DNA from: Gari tellinella
Taxonomy: Eukaryota; Mollusca; Bivalvia; Cardiida; Psammobiidae
Assembly: GCA_922989275.2 (NCBI GenBank)
Contig: OV277867.1
Coordinates: 43,514,070-43,578,069, forward strand
DNA length: 64,000 nt
Direction: 5' to 3'
In this document: piece after piece, positions 1 through 13,000 of the stretch
How the letters are laid out: the number at the start of each line of letters is the position of its first letter
Numbering within the stretch: position 1 is the first letter of the stretch
Program-made: the position numbers and the translations under genes
Notes under the pieces: model-generated
Database searches by the model: none
The model's input: the letters and a program-made list of their open reading frames with translations, nothing else
Told to the model about the DNA's origin: nothing

Positions 1-1005
1 TCTGTAGATGATCAACAAGACAAAAACACTTGTAAAGAGACAGACAAGCTAGACTCTCAGCCACCAATGGTAAAATGTGCAAGCTATGGTTTTACTGTAT
101 CTGATCTGTTGTCACCGGAGGCAGGTAGCAGCAAGCCACTGAGTGTTTCTACTGGTACAGATATTGTGACTACCAGTGAAGCAGTAGTAACAAACACCTT
201 AACTACTGATAGTGATGGGAAGGGAACCAGTGATTCAAACAAACAGCTGGTACCCGATATAACAATAAAGAGCGCTGTGTCTGCCCTTGACCAGGCAGTA
301 AACGGTGGTAGTGGTACTAAAGGAGAGGCAGTATCTTCTGGTTACAAATGTGTAGTTACTGATTCAGGGTTATCAGACTCAACAGTGACCTCAGTGCCAT
401 TATCTTCTCCTTCCACCGGTACATTTATGATCTCAAACCTTATATCAACCTCTGCACTAGGTAATTCATCTCCACAGGTTTCCACCTCCAGTCCATGTAC
501 ACCTGTACCAAGTTTACCCGGCTATAACAACACTAGCCAAACTCCAACATCAGTTGCTCTCATGGCTAATTCTACAGCTATGGTATCTGGTCAGCTCCAT
601 GTAACAACTTCACTGGCAATATCCACCCAGCCCTCTGCAATATCCTTATATGATTCTGTACAAGGCAGGAACTCTGACCATGGCTATGCCAAGGGCAGCA
701 AGGACAGACCCCAGAATCTTCCAGCACCAATGTTAATAGGGGGTGGCGATAGTGGAATTGTCTCCATGGCAACAGCAAAAATGCATGGTCAAATGAAGAT
801 GTCCTCAATCAGTGGAGGAAGTGTTCCAGTGACTCAGTCTCTGCAGAGTTCCTTTGAGCCTTCTCTGGTTGAGGCAGGGTTACGGTCAGCCCTTGCTATG
901 GATATGGATGATAGAAGTCCAGGGGGTCGTAAAGGGCAGAAAAGGAGGAGGATATCCATGGCAACAGAAGAAATCATGATGTATGGCAAAAGAAGATCCG
1001 CTAGA
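1..1005 (+). CDS. CABIN1: CABIN1 exon w1 (partial; Ser/Thr-rich linker plus basic patch)
   Basis: Open in frame from base 1, so the exon or its 5' boundary lies upstream. Residues 1-290 of the visible protein are low-complexity Ser/Thr/Gly/Pro and probably disordered. Residues 303-335 are basic (GRKGQKRRR, then GKRRSAR), a plausible bipartite nuclear localisation signal. The exon ends at AGA|GTAAGA in phase 0. RRSAR continues as VRN from w2, a motif also present in vertebrate CABIN1. Reading on past 1005 enters a CAG-4 transposon, which supports the chosen donor. Confidence 0.9.
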
Positions 1006-4000
1006 GTAAGAAAATTAATGGTTTTGAAGCCAATGATGGACAGAGCACCAGATAAAAGTAGTTTTTCAAAAACTAAAATCTTTACTTCTGAATTAAACCC
1101 TATGGTGTCACTACTCATTAGAATCGTCTCTTCGAGACGATTCTAATGAGTAGTAACACCATAGGATTTGGTGCCAAAAAGGGTAAGAAAATGTTGGTTT
1201 TGTTGAAATAACTACCTCTTATCTGGAGCCCTGGTTGGAGTTTTTTATTGGTACTGACTTAACTCTTTGATCCCTAGTCACGCATGTATGCATCCTTTGC
1301 AAACCGTGTACATGTGAAGAGAACATTTGTCCTATGCAAACATTGCAATTATTAGACCCTGATTATGACTACCCATGTTTTATCGTATGATTAAACACTG
1401 GTATGAATTTAATATTTCAATTCTAACACTTCAATTTAACCACAATTTGCACCAAAGTAACAGCGCCTCATTTCTTGGTGTACGCATTTTCAAGGCTCAT
1501 TGAGAATTCAAACACAGATACGTTCTAGGACTGCAACGGTTCACCGAATTTCGGTTATTTTCGGTTCGTTTGTCTCGGTTCGAGTTTCGGGTCGGCACTG
1601 CAAATTTTCGGTTCGGTGCGCCGATGTATGGTATTATTACACTAGACCGCTAATTTACCAATCAGCGTGCAGTCTGCGTGTATATTTTTGATGGTCAGAC
1701 GTTCAAAAATGTAAAGTTAAATCAAGGAAATATACAGAAGACGTCAGTGTATAATTCCGTGGTTAAATCACAGTTCTAACCTTTTCTTCTTGCAGTAATT
1801 TAAATAGCTCGCTTCTCGTCCGTCTCATTCTTTTCATATCGGCTATTTATAATTCCGGGAAACCCAGCACTTAACGCATGCGCACGATTGATAGCCCGGC
1901 TTCAAAGGTACCAAAGTCGAATCAGCATCAGAAAAGGGTAACCAGTCTATTACTTAGCGACCGCAAATTGCGAATGGCGATGTAAATAATTAAACTGAAA
2001 TATTAATGACTTTTTCAGTAAAATAATAATATAATTGGAGCTAGGTATTACTTCTAGCGCTTATAACTAGAAGTCTGATGAGGCATTTAAGGAAGACCAG
2101 CCAGACTGACCGTTGACACAAAATAGGCTGAAAGCTTAGTTACGAAACTTCAATGAAAAACAGGTCGGGACGAACCACGCCTTAAATTCGCTACAATATG
2201 TCCTAAAATGGTAGAAAGAAATGCACATCTTTCTCGTACATATGATAAAATTATAGATGACAGTGATAGCGTTTTCGAAAAAGTGTGTAGATCTATTGTC
2301 TGCGTAGACATGTGCCAGTAAATGAGATTTTTTTTCTGGTTGATTTTATCAAGTTCTTATCCTAATACCCGAACCGAAATAACCGAAAACCGAAGGGGTC
2401 TACTCGAACCCGAACCGAACCGTGAAGTACCTGAACCGTTGCAGCCCTAATACGTTCCATCTTTGTTTATATAGGGGCGTGCGGGAGGTGTGTTAGAATA
2501 ATTTTTCATCATTACTGACTTTACTGATCACAGTCAAACTTGTGATAAACAGCCAGTCTTTATAGAAGGATATTGCTTTTTAACTTTCTTCAAGATATGA
2601 TAGTGACATGTCATGTTCATGTTGTAGGTGAGGAATACAGGCAGGAAGAAAGAAGAGGAGACAGTGAACTTTACAGACCTTCTCATGGCCTTCCTACCAT
2701 CTACACTAAAGTATGTACAGTTGAACCACCATAACTTGAGCTTGCTTTAGCCAAACCTACAGTAGAGACAAAAATGTTTCACAATTTCCAACATTCATTT
2801 TAATGTGAGTGGCAAACAGTTTGGAGCCTGATCAGATGCCAGTGTCATATGATATTTTGGTCGATTAGCCATGGTATTTTGAACCCCCCTTTGAAGCAGA
2901 TTTAACGCTCTTTCAAACATTTTTCAACCATAGATGACCCTTTTGTTTTGAACATGTATAGAAGAAAAGATATTCTAGGTCTTGGCTATGATATTTAAGG
3001 AATGAGTTAACTTCATGCAGGGTGAATAGCCATGGTATTATCATCCCCTCACCGTTGAACCAGATTCAGTCCTCTGTCAAAACACTTCCAAGACATAGGT
3101 GACCTGTTTTATATGATACATCTGATCTGGCTCCAAACTGTTTGCAATGGAAATCAGACTTGCTTAAGTCAAACATACACATTACTTTAAAGTTACAGCA
3201 TGGTTATTTAAAGACATAATTTAGCTTTGTACTTCTCATAAATTTTACGATTAACAATAAGTTTGAGTTATTGAAGATAAACTGTATGCATGTCTGTAGT
3301 ATAAATATTTTACATAGATAGAATATGCTTTCTAGATTTTCAATGTACAGGGTTTGCTCAGGTCTTGAAACTGCTGGTCATGCTAAACACTTGAAATTCA
3401 CCAGAAGACTTGAAAACCCCTTGAAATTGTCTAAAATCTCTTGAAAAAGACTTAAAATAAATTGTTGTTACGCGTTATCCCTGACATTTTTAGGGATTAC
3501 GCTAATCACTGGGCACTATAGGGAATTGATAAAATGTCCCTTTTTCCATCAAATAAATAGATTTGTATTATCATGACATTTCTTTTGGTTTAAAACTTGA
3601 AATATGGTCTATTAAGCGTTCATACAAAGTTTCTCGAACAAGTGAATAAAAAAAAAGTGATCAGTGTGCAGGACAAATAAAAACCAACACATTTTTCTTG
3701 TTAATAAGGTTAACAAAATATTTCATACTGTGGTACTTGCCTTTGAACTTATGATCTGAACAAGGTAAGATTCATTAATTTAACAAAAAGTAACTGCCAA
3801 ATACACGTATAAAAATTCAACCAAAAGCTTCAAAATTAGGCCTTTTCCTTGAGAGATTTAGGGTTTTCGTGAAATCCCTGATTTTTTAGTGATTTTACGT
3901 ATTCCCTGATTACATGTTATCCCTCACAGTAAAATATATATTCATGGTTTGTGCCATTATCTGTGCTTTGTTTGAGAAGTGGACATCTGTCAAACTAGGA

Positions 4001-7000
4001 AAATCATAAGAATTGAAAATTAATTGCAATTTGGAAAATGTAACAGCAAGGAGCACTAATTCTGTGTTTGCTTGATTTCTCTCAGATATGTACAGGAAGA
4101 TGATGTTACTATGGAAACAGACAAAGCTGATCCTGGACCAGAAACATCTACCAAGCAAAGTAGTAAGTGTTCTTAAACTTTACATTTTACTTCTGATGGG
4201 AACAGAACCATATAACTATTTATTATATATAATGGGGATGTCATTATTATTTCCTTATACAGTGGAGAATCTGTTATTCTTTCCCGTTTAAACGCAAACG
4301 TACGCAAACGCAAAACACTAAAACGTAGAAAAGAACAACTTTTGGACAATTTTGATATTTCATGTTTATCTTGGTGGCAAACAGTTTGGAGCCTGATCAG
4401 ACGCCGGGTTACCCGGCGTCTGATCTGGCTCCAAACTGTTTGCACTGCAAAAAATAGTTTTAGCGTAAATGCGTTTATTGGGAAAGAATAACAGATTCTC
4501 CACCGTAAACACAACAGTAAACTCCGCTTATAACGATATTCAGGGGACCGTGGAAAAAGTATCGTTACATCGGAATATCGTTACAAGCAATCTGGTGGGT
4601 CTTGACGACAGTATCCGAATTTTGTGCTATCCGAAACAATGGTTACTACATAAAGTTTGTCGTATTTTAAGACTGACGAACTAAAGACTATTCTGACCTG
4701 TTTATAAACTTGAATCGTTGCTATCTCTTTCTTTGTTTCAACTGGCACACGTTAACTTTTTATGCAGGTATTACACTAGTTTTACAAATGATTTACATAC
4801 TGTCTTTCTTGTTGTTCATTCATACTAGAAAACGAAAGTAAACCGGAAATGAACATGTTTTAATCCAGGCAGTGTTCGAAATTAAGCTTGCATACTCGCA
4901 AATTGTAAGTGGATTAAGAAAATTGCAATGGGTTTCAGGGGTGTAAAATTCCGCTCGCCATGGCGAGTAACATTTTATCAGGGTGAGCAGATTTTCTGAT
5001 AATTTATAACAGAAACTAATGAGCATAATGTCATTATCACCCTGCAGGGCGAGTAACAATTGTGAAAATTTTACACCCCTGGGTTTTTCATAAACTCGCA
5101 AAAAATGCGATTAGCGTTTTTCGGACAGCTACACACATTACTACGTCTGGCAGACTATGCTCAGTTTATCCCATAACATTTCGAGTGGCGAAAATGGACG
5201 AGTAGACCAGCGAGTACTTTTCGTAAGCCAATCATAGCTTCTCGGGCAGTTTCAACCTCTTTTGTTGGTAAGAATGACGTAATGACGGTTTTTCCCAATT
5301 ATCATTGGCTAATGAAAATCGCACTTTGCTACTTCGGAGTTCCGATGTCTGCAAATATGCGTGTAAACAATTCTAATCACTGACTCAACAACCGAACCAG
5401 TTTCTCAAAGACGAGTCCATTTAAAATAAAAGTTTTTTATGTGTCTAAGTCCTTTATGGACCTGTTGAATAATCTGGTATTTGGATTATAAATCCATACA
5501 CAGGCATATCACAGGTCCATTACATATAAGGATGAAGTATCGTGTGGGCCAGTGAATGAGAACAAAGACAGAATGTGTAGTCATCAAATATAAAATATGA
5601 ATCCATGTAGAAATTGTGTCATATCAAAGAGATTTGATGTGATAACAAAACTTGGAAACTCTCATGTAACGGTCAGTATGCTCATAATTCGACTGATTAC
5701 ATGGTGCAGTGCACACGCACTATTGTTTGTTTGAAACTTGTAAGCGATAGTTTTCACAACTTTCCCCGGGCTTGTCTTCGCACCTCTGCACAGGTGAAAA
5801 TATCGTTACATGCGATCAAACTGGAGAAAGGGGACCGAAAAGTAACATCGTTACATCCAGATTATCTTAACAAGTAATATTGTTACAAACGGAGTTAGCT
5901 ACATTGAATTATATAGAAGGCTGGCAGGGACCGAAGGATCTGTATCGTTACAAGCGAAATATCGTTACATGCGATATCGTTACAAGTGGAGTTTACTGTA
6001 TTTTACTTTAAAAGCCCTTACAAGGCTCTAAACTGTTTGCTATAAAATCAACAACATAAATATTTCGAAAATGTCAAATTTCTAAATTTTCTTTTATTGC
6101 ATTTCGTTTTGTTTAACCCGTTACCCCATACATACGCCTTTTTACGCCTTCAATTTATTCCTCTACTAAAGAAAACAGTTCCAATTTATACTGTTACAAA
6201 TAAGTATCATAAGAAATAGTTTCTATATTCTAGCAGATAATAGTTTAAAGCAGGCTGAAAGTAAAGCAGAATGTGCCTTAATTTAAGGCACATTCTGCTT
6301 TACTTTCAACCTGCTTTACGCGATCACCTGTCTTCAAAACTAGAAACAGGCTAATGGGTAATGGGTTAAATGGGAAAGAATAACGTCTTCTGCACTGTAA
6401 CACCATTGTCAGTTGATTATCTATTAAAATCTATAGCTAATGGATACAAATTTCTAACATAACTGCCACTGTTTTCTATAGCGAACAACGATCACGAATA
6501 TCCTTGTCTCCAACATGTGTGAAGTCACTTTAACGTCACTATTTATAAAGGCGTTATTACATCACTGGGATTTTAAAAAAAGCCTATTGCTTTAAAAAAC
6601 AATTTAAAATCCTTGGTTATGTGAGAAAAGAATCTGTCACTTGTCAATGTTTAAGACAAGTTGATCTCAAACTTGTTTAGGATATAAAAATAGAAAACTC
6701 GCCAAGGCTGGCTGAATAACATAAACTTAATAACAGAAGGAGCTTTCTGCCTTACTTCCATCTTGTTTTAAGCTGTTGCCCATCTCTAAATTATCAATTA
6801 ATATTCATTTTAGTGGTTTTTGCTGTATGTGCCAGGGTTTCAGATAAGGGGAGTATTTCAAAAATTAAAATCTTTATTTCTGCTTTAAACCCTATGGTGA
6901 TGCTGGAATAAGTGAGAAAATGCTGTTGTTCAGTTTACTCCCCCTTATTATCTGTAACTCTAAAGTGCTATATGTTGTTATCTTCAGCTGGAACCAGCGA

Positions 7001-10000
7001 CTCGGTAATTCAGGAACCAGCTCTCATATCTACTCAACAGTGGGAGGAGGAGACTGGCGTGAAAACATTTCTGAAGTCATACCAGAAAAATGCTGGTCTC
7101 ATATTTCTAATGAATGCCTACCTGTATGAGATGGCCAAACTGTGCAAAGTCAAATGGTGAGAATCTTATATCATTTTCATGCCCATAACATATAAAAAAA
7201 AGTTTTGACTTTTATGGCACATTTTGGCTTTCCTAGAATGAAAAGTTATTATCAAGTTGGAAGACTTTTCTGAAAGGCTAGGTAGGGCACTTCCTAATTC
7301 TTGAATATCAATGATTCCTGCAAAATGTGACCCTTTCAGGCAGAATTTAAAATTGATAAAGACACAAACTACTACCTGCTCCTTTGTTGGAGACATATGT
7401 TGAAAATGAAGCTGTGCATCTAATGAATGAATGTCTAGTAGTTCAACGAAGCCTTTTGTCTTACCTAGGCCTAGTGGACTTAGTGAGGTGTATATCACAG
7501 TGTTCAACAAGGTCCGTAAACACCTGTACATGCCATGTGTCTTTGACCGCTCAGATCCTGATGAGGACTTCCAAGAACTGTCTCAGGTACGTCGCTATGT
7601 AACACCAGTTTGTTGAGTTTTAAACCTTATCCCGCTTAACAAGATTTGGGAAGCTTTTGCAAATAGCTTTCTGCTTACTTTCATCTTGCTTTAAGTGACT
7701 GCCTTGAACATATTTAGATATACAGTAAAACCTCTCTATTATAACCACTAAAAAGAAGGTTAATAGAATGTATAAAAGGCAGATGACAGCTATTAGCAAG
7801 GTGACTGTAACCTTTCTGTAAGTAGTCACCTGTGGTAAAAACCTAATAATCAATGCTGTTTAGTGGTCTTACTGTACAATGTAGTTGTCTACACATATGG
7901 CTATGAAGGAAAGGGTTCAATCTGTTTCTTTAACCCTTTCCCCCATAGAAGCGACTTTTAGCGTATTTAATTTATTCCTTGCTGAAGAAATTAGTTCCAG
8001 TTTATACCCTCATGGACAATTTCCCTAACAAATATGTTTATAGAGCCTAACAGATGGTAGTTTAAAGCAGGCTGAAAGTAAAGAAGAATGTGCCTTAAGG
8101 CACATTCTGCTTTACTTTCAACCTGCTTTAAGTGATCACCTGTCTTTAATATTATAAATAGGTTATTGGGTAAAGGGTTAAACAACTTTCATATTAGCTC
8201 ACCTGAACACAAAATTTACTAGATACATGTAGTTATGTCAGATAATAACTAGAGTTTTTTTCAGAAAAGTTAAGTGGTAACAGGCACCATAGATAATTTA
8301 TGTACTTTTACCTGATCTTCTTTTCGTTGTTTGATTTAAAACAAGTCTTTCATTCAAAGTGACAGACTTTCACAACCCATAGAAATGTTTTTTCATGCAT
8401 GTATGCTTTCCTATCAAACACAATATACTATCAGGTCTAAATATCTCAAACTACTTAAATCAAATTAACACATTTACCTACTTATTTTGATTCATATGAA
8501 TTTCAATAATTTAGAATTTGCAGTAGGCGAACATAACTATATTTCAAAGTTAAACTATACTTTTAACTTTGAAATAAGAGGATAAGAAGATGCTTAACTT
8601 AACCCATTACCCCAAAATACGCCTTTAATTTTTCTTCCATTGAAGCAAATAGTTATGAATATGTATCATAATATTTTTTTTCTATATTCTAGCATGTGGT
8701 ATCTTAAAGCAGGCTGAAAGTAAAGCAGAATGTGCCTTAATACACATTCTGTTTTACTTTCAACCTGCTTTAAGTGGTCACATGTCTCCAAAACTAGAAA
8801 CTTGCTATGGGGTAATGGGTTAAACACTTCTCAAGTTATAGAGGTTTGATTGTATTTAGATATGTCTGGTGTGGACGGAGTTGGTGCTGGATCAGTGGCT
8901 GGTTGCCAGGGCTAAATTAGCTGGTTCCCCCGGCTTCTCTCCTAAAGGGTAGGTATAAAAATGCCTTTATTAACTTGCGACTTATCCTTCTTAGTGTTAC
9001 CTAAATTTTAGTTGAAATTAGTTTAGATCAACAAAGCTCCAGAGGCTTTTTGTATGACAAAATCGGTAGTAAGTCAAAACATTAAAATTCATAATTTCTG
9101 ATTTCTCTGCCTAATCCTGTCTTGTGACATCTCTTTGGAATCGTCTTTTCATGACGATTTCAAAGAGATGTCACAAGACAGGATTGGATAGAGAAATACA
9201 TAATAATGAAACTTTTATAATCTGACTTGCGACAACATTTGTTGTACATTTTATGAAAAGGGCCCCAGATATGGTTGATATTTCAAATAGTATTTTCATT
9301 ATGTCTTCGCCTACCACATTCATGCCAAGTGATCAGTATACCTTGGCCTATATAAACAGTGTACCTGTAAGTGGTGTAACGATTCATCAATGCATTGTCA
9401 ATATACACTTATAAAAGAAGAATCATTAAGACTATTCAAAAAGGTTTGCTTTAAATTGAGCATTGTGACATATTTCAGTCCCAGTTCACTTCTGACAAGC
9501 GCTGAGATCCCAGCCTTCTATGATGAAGACATTCTGTTCCTGACCATTCTGTGTGGAGATTCTGAACGTCTTGGATCCATCTGGATAGATCATTGTATCA
9601 GAGGTATACACGCAGTCAAACAGTGCTCCCTCCCTACAACAGCCCTCCCAACAACAACTCCCTTTTTACAACGACCCTTCTTGCAGTTCCCTAAATAGGA
9701 AAATTATATCCAACCTATTCACGGCTGCAATGTCATCTGCTTAAAAGTGTCATCACCTCTTTTTCTCAAATTTACATAATGGACATTTTGACAGAAAAAA
9801 CCCTTAATGACGATTGACAAACAGCTTGAATCCAGACCAGAAGCTATCACCTGTCTTTTATACAATCAATTAGTCTTTGTTTTAGTGTTCATAATAGAGA
9901 GATATGACTGTATTTGCATGTATTTGTAGTGTACTGGATGCAAGCAAGGTACCTAGTGTTGAAAGGAAAGTCTAATGAAGCAGTGCACTGTTTTGACAGA

Positions 10001-13000
10001 GTAAGTACCACATAGGGGAAAGTGATAACATTTGTGTTTCCCATTTAACTCAATACCCCATAAATACTCTTTTTATGCCCCCGACAGATGCGGGAGCATA
10101 TAGTAATCGTCCTGTCCGTCCGTCCTTCCTTCCGTCCGTTCGTAACCAGGTTAAGTAGATTTTACCGTTTCGTCTAGCATCAACACCGCTTATTCAAATG
10201 CTTAGATACTTATACAGCTGTTGCCTTGGACTATTCCCTAGCCACCAATAATACCCAACCTTGATTTTGACCTTGACCTTGACCTAATTTGGACTTAGAA
10301 TACTTTGAATGGGCTATTTCTTGGTTAACTAGATTTTACCTTTTCGTCTGGCATCAACACCGCTTACTCCAATGCTTGGATACTTATACAGTTGTTGCCT
10401 TGGACCATTCCCTATCCACCAATATCACCCAACCTTGATTTTGACATTGACCTTGACCTAATTTGGACTTAGAATATTTTGAATGGGCTATTTCTTGGTT
10501 AACTAGATTTTACCGTTTCGTCTAGCATCAACACTACTTACTACAATGCTTAGATACTTATACAGTTATTGCCTTGGACCATTACCAACCCACCAGTAAT
10601 ACCCAAGCTCAGTTTGACCTTGACCTAATTTGGACTTAGAAAAGATTCAGAATATATTGTCAAGGATGCCACCGGGGGCATAAGGGTTTATTGAACGCGC
10701 AGTCTTGTTACACCTTTGATTTATTCCTCCACTGAAGAAAATAGTCCCACTTTAAAGCATCAGAAATATGTAACATAAATCATATTTTCTATATTCTAGC
10801 AGATTATTGCTTAAAGCAGGCGCATTCTGCTTTACTTTCAACCTGCTTTAAGTTGTCACCTGTTATCAAACCTCAAAGCTGCATTAGTTATTTGATTAAA
10901 GAGTTAATTGCTATGTGTAAGTGCCCCGATGGCAACTTCATTGATAAGTCATATGAATGAATCTGAAGTGCTGGTCCTTTACTCATTTACAGACAAAAAG
11001 AGCAATTTGTTTAAGGCAATTCAGTTGTGTAAAGCATGATGAAAGTAAAGCAGAGTGCTTCTTTAGAAGCTGTGTATTTTACCTTTATCTTGCCTTAAGC
11101 TGTCACCTATTTTCAACATCATTTATTAATAATTGCTTTCATGTGCAGGAGTAGGTAGAAGTGCCTTAACCCATTTGCCCACAAATAGGCTTTTTATGCC
11201 TTTAATAGAAACATTTCCTTTACCCTAGCAGATTGTAGCTTAAAGCAGGCTAAAAGTAAAGCAGAATGCGCCTCAGGCACTTTCTTGCTTTAAGTGGTTA
11301 CCTATTTTCAATACAAGAAACAGGCTATGGGGTAACTGGTTAAGGCACTTCTATTGAGGAGATTGTTAATCCAGAGCATATTTCCTTTTCATTTGCAGAC
11401 AAAAGAGTATCTGGAGTATGGCACGGCTGAACTGGGCGTAGAACAAGCATTTCTACCCAACTGTAAGATAGACAATATCATTAATGCTGGTAAGTAAATA
11501 CTCAACTGTAGAGACAAGTATACTCATTATTTGAAAGAGCCCTTTGATCAGGGTCTGTGCTCAATGTCATTTTGCAATATATTGTAAAGAACACACCTTA
11601 ACCCTTTCCCCCCATAGAAGCGCCTTTTAGCGAATATGATCTATTCCTCCGCTGAAGAAAAAAGTTCCAGTTAAATCAGTCATTAATATATAGTATATGG
11701 AATATTTTCTATATTCTAGCGCATGAAAGCTTAAAGCAGGCTGAAAGTAAAGCAGAATGCGCCTTAAGGCGCATTCTGCTTTACTTACAACCTGATTTGA
11801 GTGGTCATCTATATTCAATACTATAAATAGGCTATCAGGTAAAGGGTAATTGTAAAAAATGGACAAGACTTAATTGGAAACTGGAATCATTCATTTGAAG
11901 TTGGGTTTTTTTGGAGGGGGGGTGGGGGGGGATTGAGTAAAGAGATACAAAAAAGCACCTAGGAGGTAGTATAGTTGACTGCAGTAGAAAATGTTCATTA
12001 CACTTGCAGACAGTTTTGATCCTGGTTTGATGTTGCGTAACACAGTATTTGATTAGGCTCCAAACTGTTTGACACTCAAATCAATATTTTTATACACCAA
12101 CTTCTAAAGGTGGTGGTATGTTGGCATGGCCCTGTCCTTTCGGCCGTCTGCTCGTCCTTCAACATTTGGCTTGACCGTATTTTTTTCCGGAAAACTGTTT
12201 GAAGGATATTAATGAAACTTCACATAAATGTTATATACACCAAGATCTCAAGCTGAGTCAATTTTAAGGTTCATTGGATTTGTGGTTACAGAGTTGTCTG
12301 TTCTTAAGGTACTCTGATATGCTATGAAAGACTGCTAGTGGTCGTATAATGTAAATTTTGTGGTGCTCTCGTTTTAAGTAAAAAAGGCATAAATTCCAAA
12401 TTTTATGAATATAAGCAGCGGAAAAAAATGTAAGAAGACAATGTTACTTCAGTGACTGTGCTAGACATGTTATTGCGTCATAATGGCAGCAACCACTCAA
12501 AATGGGAGACATGTGTAACCTTTAGGGCAGTGTATTGTTTAACCCATTTCCCCTAAATATGCCTTTTTACACCTTTCAGTGATTCCTCCACTGAAGAAAA
12601 TAGTTCCAATTTATTAAGTCATGGATATGCACAGTGAGAAAAAATTCTTTATTCAAGTAGATGATAGCTTAAAACAGACTGAAAGTAAAGCAGAATGTGT
12701 CTTCAAAACTAGAAACAGGCTATGGAGTGATGGGTTAACCCATTACCCCTTAAATATGCCTTTTTACGCCTGTAACTTATTTCACCTTTGAAGAAAATTG
12801 TTAAAGTAGGCTCACAGTATAGTAGAATGAAATTCTGCTTTACTTTTAACCTGCTTTAAGTGGTTACCTATATCTTCTCTGTGGTATAAGAATAATGCAG
12901 AAAGCTCCCAAAACACTTTTGGTTACTGGTTTCATGCATTTCAGGTGTGGTGGGCTTCCAGTCTGAGCAGTTAGAGAAGAACCAGTCTGTGGCCGAGACT

